This document shows positions 7,086 through 13,756 of a stretch of DNA of 15,411 nt, piece by piece (position 1 is the stretch's first letter; each line of letters begins with the position of its first letter). This DNA is from Bacteroidota bacterium (GTDB taxonomy: Bacteria > Bacteroidota > Bacteroidia > UBA8524): NCBI GenBank assembly GCA_003531115.1, contig DQHT01000103.1, forward strand, positions 14,613-30,023. The letters run 5' to 3'. Below the pieces are notes generated by a model, which ran no database searches, was not told the DNA's origin, and saw only the letters and a program-made list of their open reading frames with translations. The position numbers were made by a program, and so were the translations under genes.

Positions 7086-7994
7086 ATGAACCGAATTCCC
7101 CGGGAAGAACTTGAAAAACTTGGAAATTTTGAACTGCTGGCAAAGCAGGTTGTAGAAGGTTTTATAACCGGGCTCCATAAAAGCCCTTTCCACGGCTTTT
7201 CGGTTGAGTTTGCAGAACACCGCACCTACAATACAGGTGAATCCACCCGGCATATCGACTGGAAACTTTTCGCACGTACGGAGAAACTATTTGTCAAACG
7301 TTTTGAGGAAGAAACCAACCTGCGTTGTCAGCTCGTAATCGACACGAGCAGTTCCATGTATTATCCTGATAAAAGCTGGAATAAGATGAAGTTTTCCGGG
7401 ATCGCTGCGGCAGCTATCATGAATTTGCTTCGCCGCCAGCGCGATGCGTTTTCGGTGGCTTTTTTGTCGGATCAGATCGAATGGCAAAGCGAAACACGCT
7501 CCTCATCAAGCCATTACCATCTTTTGTTGCAACAAATCGAAAGCCGCCTCCAAACGGCCCCTGTTCATAAAGTAACCAAACTTGCCCGCTCCCTGGATAT
7601 TCTGGCTGAAAAGATCCACCGGCGTTCCATGGTTGTTATCTTCAGCGACCTCATGGAAACCATTGAGGATACGGAATCCCTTTTTCGTAGCCTGCAGCAT
7701 CTGAAGTTCAATAAACATGAGGTTATTCTCTTTCATGTACAGGATAAAGAGAAAGAATCCGACTTTAATTTTCAGAACCGTCCCTACCTCTTTACCGATC
7801 CGGAAACAGGAAACCAACTAAAGGTAATGCCCAACGAGGTGCGCGAATCCTATCTTCAGGCACAGGCTGATTACCGAAAATTAATGCGCAATAAAGCTGC
7901 CCAGTTTAAGATCGACTGGGTGGAGGTCGATGCTGCCGATGATTTCAACCAGGTACTTCTGGCCTTTTTGATAAAACGGGCTAAAATGAGCTAA
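7086..7994 (+). CDS. DUF58 domain-containing protein (vWA-like)
   Basis: The 302-residue protein has no signal peptide or membrane segment. The N-terminal half carries the DUF58 hallmark (ELLAKQVVEGFITGLHKSPF, then GESTRHIDWKLFARTEKLFVKRFEEETN at about 51-78). It runs into a von Willebrand A-like fold with the metal-site motif DTSSS (D86, S88, S90) and a later VVIFSDLMET strand. In Bacteroidota these genes often accompany MoxR AAA+ ATPases and membrane vWA proteins (the BatA/B-type cluster) with roles in envelope stress tolerance. No such partner is visible here; only thioredoxin lies upstream. The start at 7086 matches the family start. Its stop interlocks with that of glsB (CTAA, 7991-7994). 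Confidence 0.92.
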   Translation: MNRIPREELEKLGNFELLAKQVVEGFITGLHKSPFHGFSVEFAEHRTYNTGESTRHIDWKLFARTEKLFVKRFEEETNLRCQLVIDTSSSMYYPDKSWNKMKFSGIAAAAIMNLLRRQRDAFSVAFLSDQIEWQSETRSSSSHYHLLLQQIESRLQTAPVHKVTKLARSLDILAEKIHRRSMVVIFSDLMETIEDTESLFRSLQHLKFNKHEVILFHVQDKEKESDFNFQNRPYLFTDPETGNQLKVMPNEVRESYLQAQADYRKLMRNKAAQFKIDWVEVDAADDFNQVLLAFLIKRAKMS

Positions 7995-8929
7995 GAACGC
8001 CTTGCCGGGGGCGTATAGGTCGCAATATGCCTTTCCTTTTTGCTCGGATAGATGTCTTCGATCTTAACCAGAATACCCGTTTCTTCTACGGCACCAAAAT
8101 CAACGTTAATGGCCGTTCCAAAATTTCTCATGGTCAATGAAAGGTTCATGTATGCGTTGACCAATGGAGGAATATTCTCATTGTGTTTACGCACATACTG
8201 ATTCAGTACTTTATGCCCTTCCTTATAATCCAATCCATCAAAAATGCCTCTGAAAGCGGAGATATCTGTTTTATAGGGCAAGGCATTAATTGGCACGATG
8301 AGTTTATCCGGATCGGGGAAATAGTGTTCCATAAAATAATGGATCAGGTCGCGGGCCTCTTTATTGTAGGAAGGATACATGGTGATCTTCCCGAAAAAAT
8401 AACGAACGCCGGGGTTGTCAACCACCAAAGCACCAAGTCCATCCCAAAGGTTATCAAGTGAAAATATACCTTTTCTGTTGTTTATAGATGGTTGATAATC
8501 AGGCTGAACAAACGATCTACCTAACTCAATGGTATAAGGCATGTATTCCTTGATGAAACGTTGAGAAAAAGTAAAAAGTTCTGATGTAGCCAATTCTACT
8601 TCTCCTTTTTCATTCACTACATCTTTGCAGTCAATAAACCTGTAACCACCTACAATTTCGCGGTCTTCAGCATTCCATACCAGCAATTGGTCGTAACAGT
8701 GCTCCGAGGTGTCGAAATGATCCAGATCGAGCTCCTGGCCGGTGCCCCCTCCTGCATTTCGAAAGGTTAGCTCCCTGAGGCGACCGATCTCCCGGAGAAC
8801 ATTGGGAGAATTGTGGCAATTAATAATATAGATTTCATTGTGGCCAAAATTGGCCAAACGCACAAAACGTTCAGAATTCAACTCCTGAAGGAGCAGTTCC
8901 TTTTCTACCGGTGCTATGATGGGCTTCAT
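7991..8929 (-). CDS. glsB: GlsB/OlsB-type GNAT acyltransferase (aminolipid synthesis, 'hemolysin' family)
   Basis: This 312-residue acyltransferase has the OlsB/GlsB signature: IGRLRELTFRNAGGGTG (about 47-63), LDLDHFD, YDQLLVWN, IVGGYRFI, and later TIELGRSFVQPDYQ and LDNLWDGLGAL. Family members N-acylate an amino acid (ornithine in OlsB, glycine in the Bacteroides enzyme GlsB) with a 3-hydroxyacyl group from ACP, the first step of ornithine- or glycine-lipid synthesis at the inner membrane. The long ~310-residue form with KITMYPSYNKEARD and NIPPLVNAYMNLS is the Bacteroidota type, so glycine is the likelier substrate, by inference. No adjacent second-step O-acyltransferase (GlsA/PlsC-like) is present. 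It lies 20 bp after fabI on the same strand, so acyl supply and lipid assembly are probably co-transcribed. Confidence 0.85.
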   Translation of the reverse strand: MKPIIAPVEKELLLQELNSERFVRLANFGHNEIYIINCHNSPNVLREIGRLRELTFRNAGGGTGQELDLDHFDTSEHCYDQLLVWNAEDREIVGGYRFIDCKDVVNEKGEVELATSELFTFSQRFIKEYMPYTIELGRSFVQPDYQPSINNRKGIFSLDNLWDGLGALVVDNPGVRYFFGKITMYPSYNKEARDLIHYFMEHYFPDPDKLIVPINALPYKTDISAFRGIFDGLDYKEGHKVLNQYVRKHNENIPPLVNAYMNLSLTMRNFGTAINVDFGAVEETGILVKIEDIYPSKKERHIATYTPPARRS

Positions 8930-8949
8930 TTTGCCTGATCTTAAAGGAC

Positions 8950-9765
8950 CTAAATCGAAGCAAATTTAGCCATAGCTTCGGTGGATACTCCCGTATTGGA
9001 GAAACCACCATCATGGAAGATATTTTGTTGCGTGACATAACGCGTGAGGTCGGAAAACATGGCTACACAAAAATCGGCACAGGCCTCAGCGGGCGCATTT
9101 CCCAAGGGCGATATCGAATCAGCATAGTTAAAAAAGGCATCAAAACCATGTACTCCGGAGCCGGCGGTGGTCATGGTTGGTGATTGAGAAATGGTGTTGA
9201 CACGTACATTTTTGCCTTTTCCATAATGGTAACCAAAGCTCCGGGCAATACTTTCCAAAATAGATTTTGCCTCAGCCATTTCGCTGTAGTCAGGAAAAGT
9301 ACGTTGCGCGGCAATATACGTGAGCGCCACCACCGAACCCCAGTCGCTAATTGCGTCTTTTTTCCAGCAGGTCTGCAAGAGCCTGTGGAAGGAAATAGCC
9401 GATATATCCAAGGTCTTGTGCATGAATTCATAATTCAGGTCGGTATAGGGTTTCCCTTTTCGCACATTGAGCGACATGCCTACAGAGTGAAGGATAAAGT
9501 CCAGCTTTCCTCCCAATACTTCCATGGACTGGTCGATAAGGGCATTCATATCCTCTTCGGAAGTAACATCAGCAGGAATGATCTGTGCGTTGCATTTAGC
9601 GGCTAATTCATTGATCTCTCCCATTCTCAGCGCAATGGGTGCATTTGTTAACACAAAGCTGGCGCCGGCTTCATGGCATTTTTCAGCGACATGCCAGGCA
9701 ATGGAACTTGAATTTAATGCACCGAATATGATGCCTCTTTTACCTTCTAAAAGCTGATGACTCAT
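8950..9765 (-). CDS. fabI: Enoyl-[acyl-carrier-protein] reductase (NADH)
   Basis: This 271-residue short-chain-dehydrogenase-type enzyme has the FabI form of the nucleotide site (GIIFGALNSSSIAWHVAEKC, about 11-30) in place of GxxxGxG. The catalytic set is Y150 (LTYIAAQ), Y160 (FPDYSEM) and K167 (EAKSILE), the same spacing as Y146/Y156/K163 of E. coli FabI. DFILHSVG (89-96) and the C-terminal QNIFHDGG are standard. It reduces trans-2-enoyl-ACP in the last step of each fatty-acid elongation cycle and is the target of triclosan-type inhibitors in this family. It is transcribed with the glsB-type acyltransferase 20 bp downstream; pdxH ends 47 bp upstream on the same strand. Confidence 0.97.
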   Translation of the reverse strand: MSHQLLEGKRGIIFGALNSSSIAWHVAEKCHEAGASFVLTNAPIALRMGEINELAAKCNAQIIPADVTSEEDMNALIDQSMEVLGGKLDFILHSVGMSLNVRKGKPYTDLNYEFMHKTLDISAISFHRLLQTCWKKDAISDWGSVVALTYIAAQRTFPDYSEMAEAKSILESIARSFGYHYGKGKNVRVNTISQSPTMTTAGSGVHGFDAFFNYADSISPLGNAPAEACADFCVAMFSDLTRYVTQQNIFHDGGFSNTGVSTEAMAKFASI

Positions 9766-9779
9766 ATGAATGTTTTTTG

Positions 9780-9808
9780 CAATGTTAAGTTTTTTGGAAA
9801 GAATTCAA
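9780..9808 (-). promoter_or_regulatory. Possible promoter of fabI-glsB
   Basis: On the minus strand TTG (9808-9806), 18 nt and TAACATTG (9787-9780) differ from TTG / TAnnTTTG at one base. It lies in the 47-bp pdxH-fabI gap and would give a leader of about 8 nt. Read-through from pdxH is the alternative. Confidence 0.35.
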
Positions 9809-9812
9809 TGCG

Positions 9813-10451
9813 TTAAGGAGATAATCGCACCAGGTCCCAGGCAGTATTTGTTATTCGTTCGTACAATAATCGGTCGTGCAGCCGATTCGGCCTTCCCTGC
9901 CAGAACTCGATCTGCGAAGGAATTATACGGTATCCGCCCCAATGCGGCGGACGAATAATATCTTTATCCTCAAAAGAGGCCTTGGTTTCTTTTAATCGCT
10001 GTTCAAGCTGCTCCCGGCTCTCCAGTCGCTCGCTTTGCTGGCTCACCCAGGCGCCGATCTGGCTGCCTCTTGGCCGGCTGGCAAAATAGGCGTCGGATTC
10101 TTCCTGACTCAGTTTTACGCTCTCGCCATTGATCCTCACCTGGCGTTCGACCTCCGGCCAGAAAAAAGTCAGGCTGCAAAAGGGATTGGCCATAAGGGCT
10201 TGTCCTTTTTGACTATGATAATTCGTATAAAACTCAAATCCTTCCTGACTAAAACCCTTGAGCAGTACAATTCGCGCCTCCGGATGTTTCCCGTCGCCTG
10301 CCGTGCTTAAACACATGGCATTGGGCTCCGCCACTTCAGCACGAATGGCATCATGAAACCAGGTATCGAACAGGGCTATTGGATTAGCCGGAGCTTCCCG
10401 CTCATCGAGCGTAGCTTTTTGATATTCTTTTCGGATATGGGCAATGCTCAT
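9813..10451 (-). CDS. pdxH: Pyridoxamine/pyridoxine 5'-phosphate oxidase
   Basis: The 212-residue enzyme aligns along its length with E. coli PdxH: EARIVLLKGFSQEGFEFYTNYHSQKG (FMN-binding strand region), ERQVRINGESVKLS, SRPRGSQIGAWVSQQS, PHWGGYRI, QIEFWQGRPNRLHDR and the closing W-x-x-x-RLSP. It oxidises PNP or PMP to pyridoxal 5'-phosphate with FMN and O2. I start it at the ATG at 10451 (MSIAHIRKEYQ); a TTG at 10460 would add three residues, but it lies within an exact TAnnTTTG promoter box, so it is unlikely to be translated. It is divergent from the NUDIX gene and is first in a pdxH-fabI-glsB series. Confidence 0.96.
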   Translation of the reverse strand: MSIAHIRKEYQKATLDEREAPANPIALFDTWFHDAIRAEVAEPNAMCLSTAGDGKHPEARIVLLKGFSQEGFEFYTNYHSQKGQALMANPFCSLTFFWPEVERQVRINGESVKLSQEESDAYFASRPRGSQIGAWVSQQSERLESREQLEQRLKETKASFEDKDIIRPPHWGGYRIIPSQIEFWQGRPNRLHDRLLYERITNTAWDLVRLSP

Positions 10452-10457
10452 CGCCGA

Positions 10458-10465
10458 CAAAGGTA
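10458..10465 (-). promoter_or_regulatory. -7 box upstream of pdxH
   Basis: TACCTTTG on the minus strand (10465-10458) is an exact TAnnTTTG. The expected transcript start falls at or next to the A of the pdxH ATG (10451), which implies a leaderless mRNA. No TTG is found at the normal -33 distance, so the promoter is only moderately supported. Confidence 0.45.
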
Positions 10466-10503
10466 AAAAAGCAAAGCGTATCCCGCTTTATTCAGGAAAA
10501 ATA

Positions 10504-10511
10504 TACTTTTG
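10504..10511 (+). promoter_or_regulatory. -7 box upstream of the NUDIX gene
   Basis: TACTTTTG is an exact TAnnTTTG on the plus strand, three bases before the ATG at 10515. The usual start site would fall at or just inside the start codon, so either the mRNA is leaderless or this match is chance. The proper distance upstream lacks a TTG. Confidence 0.35.
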
Positions 10512-10514
10512 CCT

Positions 10515-11090
10515 ATGCCACTCACTCCTCTACCCAGCGAAGAAAATCCCTGGACCATACTCGATACGGAAATAAAACTGGATACTCCCTGGGTTCGTTG
10601 CAAACTTCATAAGGTAATTAACCCGTCTGGTTCAGCTGGTATATATGGAGTGACCGAGTTTAAAAACCTGGCTATTGGTATCCTGCCCATTGACGAAGAG
10701 GAAAATACGTATATCGTGGGACAGTACCGCTTTCCCCTGCAAACGTATTCCTGGGAGATCCCTGAAGGAGGCGGCCCCTTGCATCTTGACCCTCTGGATT
10801 CGGCCAAACGGGAGTTAAAAGAAGAAACAGGCATTGAAGCTGCCAACTGGGAGCTCATCCAAACCTTGCAGGTAAGCAATAGTGCCACGAACGAAATCGC
10901 CTATTTGTATTTGGCGAGGCAATTAAGTTATGGAATGAGTGAGCCGGAGGAAGGAGAAAGGTTGCTGATAAGGAAAATACCATTCGCAGAGCTGTACGAA
11001 CGTGTCAATTCAGGTGAAATAAGCGACAGTCTGACAGTAGCTGCCGTACTAAAATACCGGCTGAAACAATTGGAAGGGTCTTTGCCATAA
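10515..11090 (+). CDS. NUDIX hydrolase, ADP-ribose pyrophosphatase-like
   Basis: The 191-residue protein has the NUDIX domain at about 45-175. The catalytic box runs from G85 and ends REL-KEETGI (R99, E100, E103, E104, G106), so the metal-binding core is intact. The outer Glu expected at position 91 (G-x5-E) is Leu. The surroundings (GIYGVTEFKNLAIGILP, VGQYRFPLQTYSWEIPEGG) resemble NudF-type enzymes that split ADP-ribose or other nucleoside diphosphate sugars into nucleoside monophosphate and sugar phosphate. I start it at the ATG at 10515; a TTG at 10509 would add only two residues. It is divergent from pdxH and 68 bp before rseP on the same strand. The substrate cannot be assigned. Confidence 0.9.
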   Translation: MPLTPLPSEENPWTILDTEIKLDTPWVRCKLHKVINPSGSAGIYGVTEFKNLAIGILPIDEEENTYIVGQYRFPLQTYSWEIPEGGGPLHLDPLDSAKRELKEETGIEAANWELIQTLQVSNSATNEIAYLYLARQLSYGMSEPEEGERLLIRKIPFAELYERVNSGEISDSLTVAAVLKYRLKQLEGSLP

Positions 11091-11102
11091 TCAGTAAAGA
11101 AA

Positions 11103-11133
11103 TTGTTTTTCGTGGCGCGTCGCCCTATTATTG
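11103..11133 (+). promoter_or_regulatory. Possible promoter of rseP and downstream genes
   Basis: TTG (11103-11105), 20 nt and TATTATTG (11126-11133) match TTG / TAnnTTTG with one mismatch. The start near 11140 would give a leader of about 19 nt before the ATG at 11159. No terminator separates the NUDIX gene from rseP, so read-through is also possible. Confidence 0.4.
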
Positions 11134-11158
11134 CAACCACTTTATTGGCATCTTATAA

Positions 11159-12478
11159 ATGAATACACTTGTGATGGCAGGGCAAATGATCCTTGCATTA
11201 TCCATTCTTATCACCCTTCACGAACTGGGTCACTACCTTGCAGCGAGGGCATTTGGGATAAAGGTTGAAAAATTCTTCCTCTTTTTTGATGCCGGTGGGG
11301 TCAAACTCTTTTCCTTTAAAAAAGGCGATACGGAGTATGGAATCGGTTGGCTGCCTCTGGGTGGTTATGTGAAAATTTCCGGAATGATCGATGAGTCGAT
11401 GGATACCGACCAGTTAAAATCTGATCCGCAACCCTGGGAATTCAGAAGCAAACCGGCCTGGCAACGATTGATCGTAATGCTTGCGGGTGTTACCGTGAAC
11501 ATTGTACTCGGAATGGTTATTTTTTCAGGCAGCATCATGTATTATGGCGACAAATACATCCTGAATGATGACGCCAAATATGGAATTACTGTGTCTGACT
11601 ACGCGGAAAAACTCGGCTTCCGGGATGGCGATAAGATCACCCACCTGAACGGACAAAAGGTGTATCGTTTTGATGAAATCATCAATCCTACGCATATTGT
11701 AAACAAGGCGGTGTATACCGTTGAACGCGATGGAGAATCTTTCGACATAGCTTTACCTGACACCTCCCTGAAGGTTATTACAAGTAAAAAAGCCGGATTT
11801 ATCGGGCTTCGACAAACTTTTTATATCGATAAAATCACCAAAGGCAGCAATGCCGACAAAGCCGGACTCCAGGCGAACGACCGGATATTAACCATCAATC
11901 ACTGGCCTGCACAATTTTTCCATAATTTTAAAGATATCCTCTTCTATCGCGAGGGGAAAGAAGTGAAGCTGGAAGTGCTGAGGAACTCAGACACCATTGC
12001 TATGATGGTACTGGTGGATGAGGGTGGTGTTTTGGGCTTTACCGCAAAAATGGATGATCTCGGAGCTCAAACCGAATATTATTCGTTTGGGAAATCATTT
12101 TCAGAAGGAACAAAACGGGCCTTTGCTTCCCTGCTCGTGAATATACAGGCTTTGGGAAAAATTTTCAGTGGCGATGTGGATCCTACCAAGTCCTTGATGG
12201 GGCCGATCGCATTGGCAGAGGTATTTGGCGGTAGTTGGGACTGGCAAAATTTCTGGGCTTTAACCGGATTATTGTCGATGGTACTGGCATTTATGAACGT
12301 ACTTCCAATTCCTGCTTTAGATGGTGGCCATGCGCTTTTCCTGCTCGTTGAGATGGTAATTGGACGTCCGCTTGGGGATAAATTCATGCAAGTGACCCAA
12401 ATCATAGGCATGGTAATTTTATTAAGTTTGATGGTCTTCGTCTTTGGAAATGACATTTGGAACATCATCTCTCGTTAA
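11159..12478 (+). CDS. rseP: Site-2 intramembrane metalloprotease RseP
   Basis: This 439-residue integral membrane protease has zinc motif HELGH (H21, E22, H25) in the first membrane segment and the third ligand in NVLPIPALDGGH (LDG 387-389, segment about 370-395). Further segments lie at about 104-125 and 413-430. Two PDZ-like domains sit between them (about 145-200 and 222-285; ITKGSNADKAGLQANDRILTI). The layout and length match E. coli RseP (450 aa), which cuts anti-sigma factor RseA and leftover signal peptides within the inner membrane. No sigma/anti-sigma pair is adjacent, so the local substrate is unknown. Its 3' end overlaps the next gene by 29 nt. Confidence 0.96.
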   Translation: MNTLVMAGQMILALSILITLHELGHYLAARAFGIKVEKFFLFFDAGGVKLFSFKKGDTEYGIGWLPLGGYVKISGMIDESMDTDQLKSDPQPWEFRSKPAWQRLIVMLAGVTVNIVLGMVIFSGSIMYYGDKYILNDDAKYGITVSDYAEKLGFRDGDKITHLNGQKVYRFDEIINPTHIVNKAVYTVERDGESFDIALPDTSLKVITSKKAGFIGLRQTFYIDKITKGSNADKAGLQANDRILTINHWPAQFFHNFKDILFYREGKEVKLEVLRNSDTIAMMVLVDEGGVLGFTAKMDDLGAQTEYYSFGKSFSEGTKRAFASLLVNIQALGKIFSGDVDPTKSLMGPIALAEVFGGSWDWQNFWALTGLLSMVLAFMNVLPIPALDGGHALFLLVEMVIGRPLGDKFMQVTQIIGMVILLSLMVFVFGNDIWNIISR

Positions 12479-13244
12479 ACTTTTTCTCCTGGCCGGACTT
12501 GTTTCGGCCAGTATTTCCGGGTCTGCGCAACAAATTACCCACGATGTACCGGACAGCCTGATCAAAAAAGATTCAATCCATGAAATAAGGTTGCTCATCG
12601 TGCCCTTTAACCCTTCCATGTACTTTTCGGATGCCGATAAAGATATTGCCGAAGTAAGCAAGGTCGAACCCGGTGAAGTCAGGAATAAGGTCAATGCCAG
12701 TCTCGAAGCAACGGTTTCTTCCCACCTCGGCTTGTATTATTCGGCCAAGAGTCTCAGCAAACAAAAAGATGGTGGTGATGATCTCGATATCATCTACGGG
12801 TCCATCACCTATGCTCCCCGGGTAAAGGCACCTGAAACGGGAGAAAAGAAAAAACCCGGATTACAGGGACTTCGTGAAAAGATAAAACCGGCTGAAGAAG
12901 TGCCTGAAAAACAAGCCGATCCTGAGACCTATATGGATATTTCCTTCGCTGATGGAAGACTTATGGACTATATCGGTTCAAAATATGAAGTGGATTATGT
13001 CGTGTTTTTTAATCAGTTCGAGATCATAACCGATTACGAAAACTGCATCGATCTGCAATTGCGTAAATATTACCGGGAGATCAAGGTGCATTATTCGGTT
13101 TACGGCAAAGACGGCAAAAAGATCTCGGGCGACGTGATCACCATCCCTTATCATAGCAACGAAAACGACATCCAGATCATCGTAAAGGAGAATTTCGGGA
13201 CCTTAAGCAGCACCCTGCTCCAACGTATTTATCTTAAAAAATGA
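12450..13244 (+). CDS. Secreted protein of unknown function between rseP and hscB
   Basis: I do not recognise this 264-residue protein. It starts with a signal peptide (hydrophobic 8-22, likely cut SGSA|QQ at 26-27). The mature chain opens with a strand-like segment (IHEIRLLIVPFNPSMYFSD), then a helical stretch (KVEPGEVRNKVNASLEATVSSHL), a Lys/Glu/Pro-rich linker (about 130-160, EKKKPGLQGLREKIKPAEEVPEK), and a beta-rich half (YEVDYVVFFNQFEII, REIKVHYSVYGKDGKKISGDVITI, DIQIIVKENFGTL). No cysteine cluster, lipobox or sorting domain is seen. I chose the ATG at 12450; a TTG at 12444 would add two residues. It overlaps rseP by 29 nt and hscB by ATGA, so the three genes are surely co-transcribed. 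Confidence 0.85.
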   Translation: MTFGTSSLVKLFLLAGLVSASISGSAQQITHDVPDSLIKKDSIHEIRLLIVPFNPSMYFSDADKDIAEVSKVEPGEVRNKVNASLEATVSSHLGLYYSAKSLSKQKDGGDDLDIIYGSITYAPRVKAPETGEKKKPGLQGLREKIKPAEEVPEKQADPETYMDISFADGRLMDYIGSKYEVDYVVFFNQFEIITDYENCIDLQLRKYYREIKVHYSVYGKDGKKISGDVITIPYHSNENDIQIIVKENFGTLSSTLLQRIYLKK

Positions 13245-13756
13245 ACCATTTCGAGGAATTTAATATCCCCGTACAGTTTTTCCCGGACCTTAACCTGATC
13301 AGGAACCGCTATTACGAGCTAAGTCGCCTTTATCATCCTGATCTTAAGGACACTACACATGGACTGGCTGAAAGTGAGCTGGAACAAAAAAGCAGCGATC
13401 TGAACTCAGCCTACCGAATCCTTATGGCTTTTGACCTGCGAGTAGCCTATGTTCTTACTTTGTATGGATTGATGGGCGATACCGATAAAGCCAGTGTTTC
13501 CTCTTCCTTTCTAATGGAAATGATGGATGTGAATGAATCGGTGATGGAGGCAAAACTGGAGGCCGACACTGAACGTCTGAGGTCCATCGCCAAGGAAGTG
13601 GAGCAGTTGCAGGATGAACGGATGAAGGAATGGGAAGCCCATTGTCGCCAGTTCGATAAAACACAGGATCAGGGCTTGTTGAGCCAGATCAAGGATGATT
13701 ACCTCAGAAATAAATATTTACTGCGTCTAAAGGAACAACTCGAACAGGAAGTTTAA
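13241..13756 (+). CDS. hscB: Fe-S cluster co-chaperone HscB
   Basis: The 171-residue protein has an N-terminal J domain (about 1-75, with HPD at 32-34 in RLYHPDL, and SSDLNSAYRIL) followed by the HscB-type helical C-terminal domain (about 85-171: SSSFLMEMMDVNESVMEAK and a charged three-helix bundle). HscB (about 171 aa in E. coli) delivers the IscU scaffold with its nascent cluster to an Hsp70 and stimulates its ATPase. No iscU or hscA is in view, so the partner may be DnaK or encoded elsewhere. It starts in the stop of the secreted protein gene (ATGA, 13241-13244), and its own stop interlocks with that of ffh (TTAA, 13753-13756). Confidence 0.93.
   Translation: MNHFEEFNIPVQFFPDLNLIRNRYYELSRLYHPDLKDTTHGLAESELEQKSSDLNSAYRILMAFDLRVAYVLTLYGLMGDTDKASVSSSFLMEMMDVNESVMEAKLEADTERLRSIAKEVEQLQDERMKEWEAHCRQFDKTQDQGLLSQIKDDYLRNKYLLRLKEQLEQEV

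Noticed and set aside
6483..7253. 256-codon minus-strand open frame across the trxA region
   Set aside because: It runs antisense to trxA and through both divergent promoters and the trxA terminator, with low-complexity composition; a shadow of real genes.
10452..10460. TTG start for pdxH
   Set aside because: It lies inside an exact TAnnTTTG promoter box; the ATG at 10451 gives the family's normal N-terminus.
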